From JAJTZA01 sp041749815 (GTDB lineage: Bacteria; Verrucomicrobiota; Verrucomicrobiia; Chthoniobacterales; Terrimicrobiaceae): 5,081 nt of DNA. The position numbers and the translations under genes are program-made. The stretch's first letter is position 1. Each line of letters starts with the position of its first letter. A model generated the notes under the pieces. The model searched no databases. It worked only from the letters and a program-made list of their open reading frames with translations, and was not told the origin of the DNA. The stretch spans positions 1 through 5,081 of the forward strand of contig JBGTAR010000232.1 in NCBI GenBank assembly GCA_041749815.1, written 5' to 3'. Positions 1 through 5,081 of this stretch are shown piece after piece.

Positions 1-1
1 G

Positions 2-802
2 CTTGCCGTCAAGCTCCTCGCCCTGCGCCCGTATGCGGTCACCGCCCACCTTGGCGATGTGCCGGGCGGTGTTCCCGATCAAACGGCGGGACTCTTCCGA
101 CTCGCCGCCCCTTTGGCATGGCTTGTGTGGCACCAGGCAGCAGCCACCACAGCCGTGAGTAGCCATGTCGCCGGGCTCGCACAAAAAGCCTGGGGACGGT
201 CTCCGGAAATCATTCTTAATGGAATCCCCCCCATTATCACGCCTCCCCCGGCCCCGCCAGTCGGCCCCCTGCGGCTTCTCATGGTCGGTCGGTTGAGCGT
301 GCAAAAAAACCCTCTCCTCGCCATCGAGGCCCTGGCCAAAATTCCCGGGGAATCCTGGCACTTGGATGTCGTTGGGGATGGCCCCTTGGCAGATGCCATG
401 AAAGATGCTGCCGCCCGACGCGGCCTGTCCCATAAAATTGAATGGTCCGGCTGGCTGGAAGAATCGGAAGTCTGTAAAAAACTGGAGAACTCCGATGTTC
501 TGCTCATGACCTCGCTGCAAGAGGGACTACCCATGGCAGCTGTGGAGGCTCTCTGGTATGGACTGGCCATCATCGGAAGCCGCATCGGCGGACTCAACGA
601 CGTGATCGCAGACACAAAAAACGGAAACGTGTGCGATCTGAACCCCGAATCTTTTGCTGCGGCCATCCACCATCTGATCCACTCCCCCGCATCCCTCCTC
701 TCCATGAAACAAGAGTCCCAATCCCTCGCCCGCCATTTCGATTTTGCCCATTGTGTGGCCAGCTACGAAAAAACCCTGCGTTCGGCGCAATCTAAAAAAT
801 GA
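2..802 (+). CDS. GT4-family glycosyltransferase, C-terminal part (5' truncated by window edge)
   Basis: This is the C-terminal 266 residues of a retaining, GT-B fold glycosyltransferase of family GT4 (Glycos_transf_1). Such enzymes move a sugar from a nucleotide-sugar donor to a glycan or lipid-linked acceptor, usually at the cytoplasmic face of the inner membrane. The frame is open back to base 2, and the first visible residues (AHLGDVPGGVPDQT) look like the end of the N-terminal acceptor domain, so the GTG at 59 is an internal codon and the true start lies outside the window. The second Rossmann domain starts near base 275 with LLMVGRLSVQKNP, followed by DVVGDGPL, WSGWLEESEV, and the family's EX7E donor-binding motif (EGLPMAAVE, bases 521-547), then GLAIIGSRIGGLNDVI. 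Its TGA overlaps the next gene's ATG, pointing to an operon. Donor and acceptor cannot be read from sequence; surface polysaccharide synthesis is the usual role. The family call is firm and the substrate unknown. Confidence 0.93.
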   Translation, partial: LAVKLLALRPYAVTAHLGDVPGGVPDQTAGLFRLAAPLAWLVWHQAAATTAVSSHVAGLAQKAWGRSPEIILNGIPPIITPPPAPPVGPLRLLMVGRLSVQKNPLLAIEALAKIPGESWHLDVVGDGPLADAMKDAAARRGLSHKIEWSGWLEESEVCKKLENSDVLLMTSLQEGLPMAAVEALWYGLAIIGSRIGGLNDVIADTKNGNVCDLNPESFAAAIHHLIHSPASLLSMKQESQSLARHFDFAHCVASYEKTLRSAQSKK

Positions 803-1425
803 CACAGCCCACCCCATCAGACCCTATCTTTTGGCAAACCCGCTATGAAGCCGGTGAAGCCCATTGGGACAAGGGGGCGGCCGCCCCTCCATTGCTGGAG
901 TTTCTTGAAAAAGAGAAGGTTGAGGGACGCGTTCTCGTTCCGGGCTGCGGGTCGGGACATGATGCTCGGGCGCTGGCTGCGCAAGGTGCCGAGGTGGTGG
1001 GCATGGACTTTGCCACCGGTGCCATCCAGGCAGCCAATGCCTATGCAAATTCTCCTCTGATACAATTTGTCATGGCTGACTTTCTGGATCTTGAACCGCA
1101 TTTTTGTGGCGGGTTCGACTGGATTTTTGAGCACACCTGTTTCTGCGCCATTGCCCCCTCACGCCGCGCTGACTATGTCCGGTCGTGCCTCCGAGCCCTC
1201 CGACCCGGCGGGAGAATCCTGAGTATTTTTTATGTTAACCCGGACCATGATGATCCGAACCACCCTCCCTTCCGCACTTCCCTTGCAGAATTGGATGAAT
1301 GGTTTTCACCGTCCTTTGAGACGCTCCATCAGCAGGTGCCAACCAGGAGCTACGAAGGACGCGAGGGCAGAGAGTTGCTGCGGGTTATGCGTCTCAGGAA
1401 ATCCGCTGCAGGTTCGCAATTTTAA
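799..1425 (+). CDS. TPMT-like SAM-dependent methyltransferase
   Basis: This is a complete 208-residue class I methyltransferase resembling the thiopurine S-methyltransferase-like family (TPMT, PF05724), a cytosolic enzyme type that uses S-adenosylmethionine. The N-terminal FWQTRYEAGEAHWDKG (residues 11-26) is the family's W/Y-rich lid. Motif I is VLVPGCGSG (45-53), with the acidic ribose-binding D70 at the end of strand 2 (VVGMD) and an ADF motif at 93-95. Then come the family-typical FEHTCFCAIAPSRR (110-123) and RPGG (135-138). Bacterial members methylate thiols, halides or metalloids, and many have no known substrate. The ATG lies in the ATGA overlap with the upstream glycosyltransferase and its codons 11-26 already match the family N-terminus, so the start is well supported. 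Translational coupling to the glycosyltransferase is likely. A role in glycan methylation is suggested only by this neighbour; a detoxification enzyme that sits there by chance is equally possible. Its TAA overlaps the stop of the convergent gene. Confidence 0.88.
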   Translation: MTQPTPSDPIFWQTRYEAGEAHWDKGAAAPPLLEFLEKEKVEGRVLVPGCGSGHDARALAAQGAEVVGMDFATGAIQAANAYANSPLIQFVMADFLDLEPHFCGGFDWIFEHTCFCAIAPSRRADYVRSCLRALRPGGRILSIFYVNPDHDDPNHPPFRTSLAELDEWFSPSFETLHQQVPTRSYEGREGRELLRVMRLRKSAAGSQF

Positions 1426-3005
1426 GGCCCCGTGGAGTTCTTCCTTTGATAAATATACACCACGTAGTCTTCAAAAGTTTTTCGCTCCAAAGGCTCGCCC
1501 ATCCTGTCAATCAATTCGTGAACAGCCACCCTGCGCTCCGGAGGCAAGCTGGAAGCCTCAAAATCCTTTCCACGAACCACAATCGCAGAAAGCGGTAAAT
1601 CGCCCAAAAGTGTTTGTGGATCGGCCAGAGCTTGCAGAAAAACCTTCTCATCGACCTCAAAATACCCACCCTTCCAATTTGGTATATAGATCGCTTTCCG
1701 TTGTGAGTAAAAAGCCACTTCGGGGGACCAGTCATCTCCAGCCACCAAAATTGCGGAGTGCGTGGGGGTTTCTTTGTCAATAGTCGCACCTACCTCCAGA
1801 ACCGCACTCTGACTCCACTTTGTCGCATGGTAATAACGGACGGCGAACGTTTGAATCTGAGAAAAGAGAATTGTGGAAACAATCATTGCTGTGGCCCATG
1901 GGCGAGCGCATTCGGCCAAGACCCCAACGGCAACACCCAAGGCCAAAATAAGCCAAAACGAGTTGGCGTATTGATAATATCTGTGAACCAAATGCAGATT
2001 CGTAAAAAGCAGGAGTGGAAATAGGAACAAACCAAGAAGACAAACCAGAACAATCCTCTCGTAAGAGCGGGCAAAAATAAATCCAATGAGAATCACAATT
2101 GTGCAGAGCTGCATACCAATCGCCTCCGGAATCACCCTCCCCCAGACCAAAGAACCCCAAAACGTTTTGGTAAATCTTTGATCCAGGGTCCCGTAGTTCC
2201 ACTTACTAAGTGAATCGGAGACCAAATGCGCAGAAATCGGATTTAGAGATTTGAGACCATCTGCGTGTTTTGTCCATAGGAAGGCAACAAACACACATAG
2301 AAACACCATGAGAAAAATGAGGATCATCCCCGCAAGCATTTTTCCTCGCGACATGCGCTTACTACTTTTGAGCTCAATAGCAATCACCGCAAGGCCTGCG
2401 GCCAAAGCGAATGACGGAAATGTCGTGACTTTGACAAGAGCACATAAAATCCCGCATATCAAAGCGACGAGAAACAACAGAGAACTCCACTTTTTGAATG
2501 CCAGGCAGAGGATTGATAAAAAGCAAAATCCAAAAAAGACCGCTGTTGACTCAATCATGAACGTTCGGCTCCAGTACAGGTAAAGCGGGCTGGAAAGCAG
2601 GAAAAACGAGCTGAACAAAAATGTATTAAGTTGAAAGTTCAGGCTTTTAAACAATGAATAAATTGGCACCAGGCTTGCGAGCAGAAAGGCTGCACTGGTC
2701 ATTCGACCTATCGCCGTGATCTCAACTCCGGTGAGGTGAGATAAAAATGCTACGATGGCCTGATAAATGGGAAACTCAAAAGGGATGGCCCAAGGTTCCC
2801 CAAACTCCGGAGTCTCGTAAAAAAAGAGTCCGCGCAGCGGGTTCTCAAGGTCAAACCATAACGCAGTCATTGCGGTCTGGCACTGCCGAAAACTGAAATA
2901 ATCAATAAGTGGACTCCATGCGCTCTGAATCCAAAAAATCATCACCGCGCCAATTGCAAGAATCAAAACAACCGGCAGTAAATATTTAGATTCTTTAATT
3001 TCCAT
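1422..3005 (-). CDS. GT39/ArnT-like polytopic membrane glycosyltransferase
   Basis: From the ATG at 3005 this encodes 527 residues. It resembles the bacterial GT39/PMT_2 (ArnT-like) integral membrane enzymes, which transfer a sugar from a polyprenyl-phosphate carrier to a protein, lipid A or glycan on the periplasmic side. The first membrane segment spans about residues 9-27. It is followed by a periplasmic loop with IDYFSFRQCQTAMTALW (34-50); the acidic residue followed by RQxQTA is typical, and D35 is the candidate catalytic acid. Next come EFPIYQ (77-82), SRTFMIES (146-153), LVKVTTFPSF (190-199) and HRYYQYANSF (341-350). I judge about 10-12 hydrophobic segments up to about 388. The last ~120 residues form a soluble domain beginning ILVAGDDWSPEVAFYSQRK (419-437). 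An upstream in-frame ATG at 3089 would add 28 polar, non-membrane residues, so 3005 is preferred. No strong Shine-Dalgarno is seen at either. It is convergent to the methyltransferase and more AT-rich than its neighbours (25/60 GC at 2281-2340 against 38/60 at 4021-4080), which hints at transfer. Substrate unknown. Confidence 0.87.
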   Translation of the reverse strand: MEIKESKYLLPVVLILAIGAVMIFWIQSAWSPLIDYFSFRQCQTAMTALWFDLENPLRGLFFYETPEFGEPWAIPFEFPIYQAIVAFLSHLTGVEITAIGRMTSAAFLLASLVPIYSLFKSLNFQLNTFLFSSFFLLSSPLYLYWSRTFMIESTAVFFGFCFLSILCLAFKKWSSLLFLVALICGILCALVKVTTFPSFALAAGLAVIAIELKSSKRMSRGKMLAGMILIFLMVFLCVFVAFLWTKHADGLKSLNPISAHLVSDSLSKWNYGTLDQRFTKTFWGSLVWGRVIPEAIGMQLCTIVILIGFIFARSYERIVLVCLLGLFLFPLLLFTNLHLVHRYYQYANSFWLILALGVAVGVLAECARPWATAMIVSTILFSQIQTFAVRYYHATKWSQSAVLEVGATIDKETPTHSAILVAGDDWSPEVAFYSQRKAIYIPNWKGGYFEVDEKVFLQALADPQTLLGDLPLSAIVVRGKDFEASSLPPERRVAVHELIDRMGEPLERKTFEDYVVYIYQRKNSTGP

Positions 3006-3087
3006 GCTTTCAGATGAATGTGGCCGCCCTCCTTCCCTTGGCTGCGCCCCTGCTCCTTTTGCCTTTATCGTCACAAAAGCCAAGAGC

Positions 3088-3101
3088 ATTTTTTAAAAAA
3101 T
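3088..3101. repeat. 14-base perfect A/T palindrome (A-T6-A6-T)
   Basis: The bases attttttaaaaaat read identically on both strands. The palindrome lies 83 bases upstream of the preferred start of the minus-strand membrane glycosyltransferase and covers the alternative ATG at 3087-3089. Such T-tract/A-tract steps can act as an UP element, a binding site for a nucleoid protein, or a bidirectional terminator tail, but no GC stem adjoins it. On the minus strand an AATAAT (3104-3109) just upstream resembles a -10 box, without a convincing -35. The palindrome is seen directly; any function is inference. Confidence 0.5.
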
Positions 3102-3131
3102 CCATTATTCTTGAGGTTAAGGATCATGGCG

Positions 3132-3257
3132 ATGGCAGGATTTATCACGCAATTGCGCGCCCGGCTGCAAACCGCTTTCAATATCTTTTACGGTGGGCCT
3201 ATGCACCGCTCTCAGAACGTTCGATCTTCAAAAATGTGGAAAAATTTCACACAATGA
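3132..3257 (+). CDS. Possible small ORF, 41 residues, unrecognised
   Basis: An AAGGA at 3119-3123 stands 8 bases before an ATG at 3132, an ideal Shine-Dalgarno spacing that the larger genes here do not show. A second in-frame ATG at 3126 has GAGG 9 bases upstream. The product begins MAGFITQLRARLQTAFNIFY, a stretch that could form a basic amphipathic helix, and then becomes polar (MHRSQNVRSSKMWKNFTQ) before TGA. I do not recognise it, and an ORF this short is easily random. It would be transcribed divergently from the membrane glycosyltransferase and toward avtA. It may be a small membrane-associated peptide, a gene remnant, or nothing. Confidence 0.2.
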   Translation: MAGFITQLRARLQTAFNIFYGGPMHRSQNVRSSKMWKNFTQ

Positions 3258-3284
3258 GCGTTAACCGAGTCACCAATTCCAAGG

Positions 3285-3309
3285 GTAATGGTGAGTGTAA
3301 TGGTGAGTG
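3285..3309. repeat. 12-base direct tandem repeat, two units
   Basis: The unit gtaatggtgagt occurs at 3285-3296 and again at 3297-3308, and base 3309 continues the period. The copies are identical, which suggests a recent slippage duplication, although two short units can arise by chance. It lies in the non-coding gap before avtA. Paired direct repeats of this size can also be tandem regulator sites, but nothing else supports that here. Confidence 0.55.
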
Positions 3310-3401
3310 CTTGACTGCCCATACCTGCTTTGGCAACCTCAGTCGTGGATATACCAGTTTCAAGTTCTGGACCAGCAGCCCTGAGAGCTAAAAGCAATCT
3401 T

Positions 3402-3430
3402 CTGCCAGCCAGCCACGTGAGGGTTATGCT
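3402..3430 (+). promoter_or_regulatory. Weak candidate sigma-70-like promoter for avtA
   Basis: CTGCCA (3402-3407, four of six matches to TTGACA) and TATGCT (3425-3430, four of six to TATAAT) are separated by 17 bases. Transcription would begin near 3437, giving an almost leaderless avtA message. This would agree with the absence of a Shine-Dalgarno sequence before the ATG at 3443 (upstream bases ttaatctccc). Matches this weak occur by chance, so the call is tentative. Confidence 0.22.
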
Positions 3431-3442
3431 TATTAATCTCCC

Positions 3443-4702
3443 ATGAAATTCTCAGCTCTCGGCAAGCGACTCTCAGGGGGCAGTGGCATTGAAACATTAA
3501 TGGATGACCTTGGCAGCGCTCTGGCAGCCTCCGGCCCGTCTCCTCATATGCTTGGAGGAGGAAACCCTGCGCATATCCCCGAAATGGAAGCCGTCTGGTT
3601 GCAACAAATGCAGGCCATTGTTTCTGATCCGGCCCGGATGCGCCGCGTTTTGGCCATCTATGATCCCCCCCGTGGCAATGCCGGTTGCATCGAAGCGCTT
3701 GCCGAACTCCTGCGTGAAGAACTCGGATGGCCTGTCGAACCCGAAAACATTGCCATCACGCCAGGCGGCCAGACGGCCTTTTTCTTTTTGTTTAACCTGT
3801 TTGGAGGAATGCAATCTGACGGTCGTCCCGGCAAAGTCCTCTTTCCTCTCGTTCCAGAATACATCGGCTACGCCAATCAATCGCTGGAGCCGGGAGTCTT
3901 CACGGCGCACCGCCCACGCATCAGCGAAACCGGCCCGCACCGCTTCCAATATCATATTGACTTTGAATCCCTGGACCCCGGCCCTGACGTGCAGGCACTC
4001 TGCATTTCACGCCCCACAAATCCCAGCGGCAATCTCCTCACCGATGCGGAAATCAGCCGCCTCGCCGACCTCGCCAAAGACCGCGGCATCCCACTCATCA
4101 TTGACAATGCATACGGATGGCCGTTTCCCGGTATCGTTTTTGGCGAAGCCACTCCACCATGGAATGACCAAACCATTCATGTGATGAGCCTGTCGAAACT
4201 CGGCCTTCCTGGCACTCGCACCGCGTTTGTTGTCGGTCCCCCCAAAGTGGCCTCTGCCATTTCTTCCATGATGGCTGTCACGGGTCTCGCCAACGGAAAT
4301 TTTGGGCAGACCATTGCCCACCCACTCATGGCTGATGGCTCCATTCTCACGCTCAGCCGGGAGGTGGTGCGGCCGTATTATCTGAGGAAACGGAACCTCG
4401 CCCTCGCCGCCGTCACGGAGTTGTTTCCTGACGATGTTCCGTATGCCGTTCACGAAAGCGGAGGTGCCATGTTCCTCTGGCTATGGATGCGTGGCACACG
4501 GCGCACCTCTCGCGAAATCTACGAGTCTCTCAAATCGCGCGGCGTGCTTGTTGTGCCCGGAGAGTATTTCTTTTTTGGACTTCCCGATGACTGGTCCCAC
4601 CGGCACGAGTGCCTGCGCATTTCGTTTGCCATGAACGAGGATGACGTGCGCGCGGGACTGCGCATCATCGCTGATGAGCTCACGGTCTCAAACGGCGCTT
4701 GA
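3443..4702 (+). CDS. avtA: Valine-pyruvate aminotransferase (transaminase C)
   Basis: This complete 419-residue protein is nearly the length of E. coli AvtA (about 417) and resembles it throughout. It is a cytosolic fold-type I PLP enzyme that interconverts L-valine plus pyruvate and 2-oxoisovalerate plus L-alanine, linking branched-chain amino acid and alanine pools. Family landmarks are FSALGKRLSGGSGIETLMDD at the N-terminus, LGGGNPAHIPEM (37-48), YDPPRG (73-78) and ITPGGQTAFFFLFNLFGG. The PLP-pocket residues are N193 in RPTNPSG, D221 and Y224 in IIDNAYG, and Schiff-base K252 in SLSKLGLPG. VPGEYFFFGL follows, then the substrate-carboxylate arginine R392 in ECLRISF. The ATG is fixed by the match to the E. 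coli N-terminus; no Shine-Dalgarno precedes it. It appears monocistronic: 437 bases upstream are non-coding, and the next gene is 94 bases on with its own putative promoter. The specificity assignment rests on whole-length resemblance and is strong. All key residues are intact. Confidence 0.95.
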   Translation: MKFSALGKRLSGGSGIETLMDDLGSALAASGPSPHMLGGGNPAHIPEMEAVWLQQMQAIVSDPARMRRVLAIYDPPRGNAGCIEALAELLREELGWPVEPENIAITPGGQTAFFFLFNLFGGMQSDGRPGKVLFPLVPEYIGYANQSLEPGVFTAHRPRISETGPHRFQYHIDFESLDPGPDVQALCISRPTNPSGNLLTDAEISRLADLAKDRGIPLIIDNAYGWPFPGIVFGEATPPWNDQTIHVMSLSKLGLPGTRTAFVVGPPKVASAISSMMAVTGLANGNFGQTIAHPLMADGSILTLSREVVRPYYLRKRNLALAAVTELFPDDVPYAVHESGGAMFLWLWMRGTRRTSREIYESLKSRGVLVVPGEYFFFGLPDDWSHRHECLRISFAMNEDDVRAGLRIIADELTVSNGA

Positions 4703-4703
4703 G

Positions 4704-4730
4704 CCTGAACTTAACTTGGTGCCATTCAGG
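4704..4730 (+). terminator. Weak stem-loop after avtA, possible terminator
   Basis: CCTGAA (4704-4709) pairs perfectly with TTCAGG (4725-4730) across a 15-base loop, starting one base after the avtA stop codon. A G-T pair could extend it by one step. The stem is only six pairs and is followed by tacgcccccg instead of a T-run, so it is not a canonical intrinsic terminator. It may help 3'-end protection or be chance. Confidence 0.2.
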
Positions 4731-4761
4731 TACGCCCCCGCGGCTGTCCATCAATCCAAAG

Positions 4762-4790
4762 TTGCATTTCACACATTGTGTGAATAGTTT
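4762..4790 (+). promoter_or_regulatory. Candidate promoter of the DUF433 antitoxin gene
   Basis: TTGCAT (4762-4767) resembles a -35 box and TAGTTT (4785-4790) is a poor -10 box, with exactly 17 bases between them. That spacer is wholly occupied by a perfect inverted repeat. The -10 match is weak (three of six), so the hexamers are tentative, but a promoter is needed somewhere in this 94-base gap because the gene starts at 4797. Confidence 0.3.
4768..4784. promoter_or_regulatory. Perfect 8+1+8 inverted repeat, probable autoregulatory operator
   Basis: The bases ttcacaca and tgtgtgaa are exact inverted copies around a single central t, ending 12 bases before the ATG of the downstream antitoxin-like gene. 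Type II antitoxins with ribbon-helix-helix or similar DNA-binding N-termini commonly bind palindromes at this position to repress their own operon. Binding here would block RNA polymerase if the flanking hexamers are the promoter. The palindrome is directly visible; the operator role is inferred from position and family. Confidence 0.55.
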
Positions 4791-4796
4791 GAAACA

Positions 4797-5081
4797 ATGG
4801 CCACATCAACGATGAGCATCCGAATTCCTGCCGTGACCAGAGATTGGCTGGAGAGGTTCACGAAGGGACGCGGGAGCGAGGCAGGGGCGGCGGTCATGCT
4901 GCTGGAAGAGGCGCGTCGACGGGAGATTTTCCCGGCGATCGACTTTCGCGACACGTCGCCGGGCCGACTCGCCTATGTGCAGGGAACGAGGGTGCCGGTC
5001 TTTTTTGTCAGAGAGCTGGGTGGGGATGTTTCTTCTTCCGATGTGAGCACTCATTTCGTCTGGCCGCTTTGGAAAGCGGAG
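4797..5081 (+). CDS. RHH/DUF433-type antitoxin, N-terminal part (3' truncated by window edge)
   Basis: The first 95 residues are visible and the frame is still open at the window end. Residues 6-42 (MSIRIP, then two predicted helices with WLERF and MLLEEARRRE) look like a ribbon-helix-helix DNA-binding or dimerisation unit. From residue 45, FPAIDFRDTSPGRLAYVQGT (45-64) followed by RVPVFFVREL matches the pattern of DUF433 (PF04255), where IxFRDxxxGRxAYVxGTRxxV is typical. DUF433 proteins are usually antitoxins next to DUF5615 PIN-like toxins, which would lie beyond base 5081. ATG 4797 is the first start after the in-frame TAG at 4785; ATG 4812 is an alternative. No Shine-Dalgarno is seen. The palindrome at 4768-4784 supports autoregulation. 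The family call is by recognition only; about 20-40 residues are probably missing. Confidence 0.75.
   Translation, partial: MATSTMSIRIPAVTRDWLERFTKGRGSEAGAAVMLLEEARRREIFPAIDFRDTSPGRLAYVQGTRVPVFFVRELGGDVSSSDVSTHFVWPLWKAE

Larger units (their letters stand above)
3006..3442. other. 437-base intergenic gap between divergent genes
   Basis: This gap separates the divergent starts of the membrane glycosyltransferase (-) and avtA (+), so it should hold promoters for both. It contains a 14-base A/T palindrome, a two-unit 12-base tandem repeat, a weak promoter candidate just before avtA, and one small ORF with a possible ribosome binding site. Longer open frames here (for example + strand 3014-3391, encoding a GNGECNGEC stretch created by the tandem repeat, and - strand up to 3397, which starts only at TTG) show no recognisable domain and are probably chance. 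No tRNA, riboswitch or transposon end was recognised. It is long for a genome this compact, so a decayed gene or a small RNA could be hidden in it. Confidence 0.6.

Noticed and set aside
59..61. GTG as the start of the first glycosyltransferase
   Set aside because: The frame is open upstream to the window edge, and the codons before it (ending AHLGD) continue the conserved GDVPGG motif, so the gene starts outside the window.
79..705. Minus-strand 208-codon open frame opposite the GT4 gene
   Set aside because: It is low in recognisable motifs, rich in Ser/Arg/Pro as expected for a shadow of GC-rich coding DNA, and lies fully antisense to a clear glycosyltransferase.
1232..1783. Plus-strand 183-codon open frame across the methyltransferase end and the antisense of the membrane glycosyltransferase
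   Set aside because: It spans two well-supported genes in other frames, and its product is Pro/Ser/Lys-rich with no domain.
3237..3253. TGTG-N9-CACA dyad as a second operator
   Set aside because: Only the outer four bases and scattered inner positions pair; the symmetry is too poor to call a site.
3014..3391. Plus-strand 125-codon frame with a leucine-rich start and a GNGECNGEC stretch
   Set aside because: The Leu/Pro-rich start does not continue into any recognisable protein, and the Cys motif is a product of the 12-base tandem repeat.
3212..3397. Minus-strand frame containing ALTITLTITLGIG
   Set aside because: It begins only at a TTG, and the Thr/Ile/Leu alternation comes from the same tandem repeat; no family recognised.
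3497..3955. Minus-strand frames opposite avtA (3497-3955 and 4007-4453) and the plus-strand frame 3504-4184
   Set aside because: They are shadows of avtA, which is supported along its whole length by family motifs.
4806..5054. Minus-strand 61- and 82-codon frames at the right end
   Set aside because: The plus strand here encodes a recognisable DUF433 pattern; the antisense products are Arg/Ser-rich with no motif.

Overview
The window is a bacterial chromosomal segment with ordinary, fairly dense gene packing. No rRNA, tRNA, CRISPR array or insertion sequence was recognised. Most genes are moderately GC-rich. The readable starts mostly lack a Shine-Dalgarno sequence, and the protein families (GT4 glycosyltransferase, TPMT-like methyltransferase, AvtA, DUF433 antitoxin) fit an environmental Gram-negative lineage. 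Verrucomicrobiota, perhaps Opitutae, is my best guess; it is an inference from general family resemblance and not demonstrated.

Layout. (1) Bases 2-802 (+): C-terminal part of a GT4 glycosyltransferase that begins before the window. (2) Bases 799-1425 (+): a TPMT-like SAM-dependent methyltransferase, joined to gene 1 by an ATGA stop/start overlap, so the two form a co-transcribed and probably translationally coupled pair. (3) Bases 1422-3005 (-): a polytopic GT39/ArnT-like membrane glycosyltransferase, convergent with the methyltransferase and sharing the self-complementary tetramer TTAA that supplies both stop codons. It looks clearly more AT-rich than its neighbours. (4) Bases 3006-3442: a 437-base non-coding gap with an A/T palindrome, a short tandem repeat and one very tentative small ORF. 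(5) Bases 3443-4702 (+): valine-pyruvate aminotransferase AvtA, complete and with all key PLP residues. (6) Bases 4703-4796: an intergenic region with a perfect 8+1+8 palindrome that exactly fills the 17-base spacer of a possible promoter. (7) Bases 4797-5081 (+): N-terminal part of a ribbon-helix-helix/DUF433-type antitoxin, cut by the window end; a PIN-like toxin would be expected just downstream.

How they fit together. The two glycosyltransferases and perhaps the methyltransferase suggest the edge of a surface-polysaccharide or glycan-modification region. AvtA is an unrelated amino-acid metabolism gene. The last gene starts a probable type II toxin-antitoxin module. I found no clearly new system; the best lead is the palindrome in front of the DUF433 gene.
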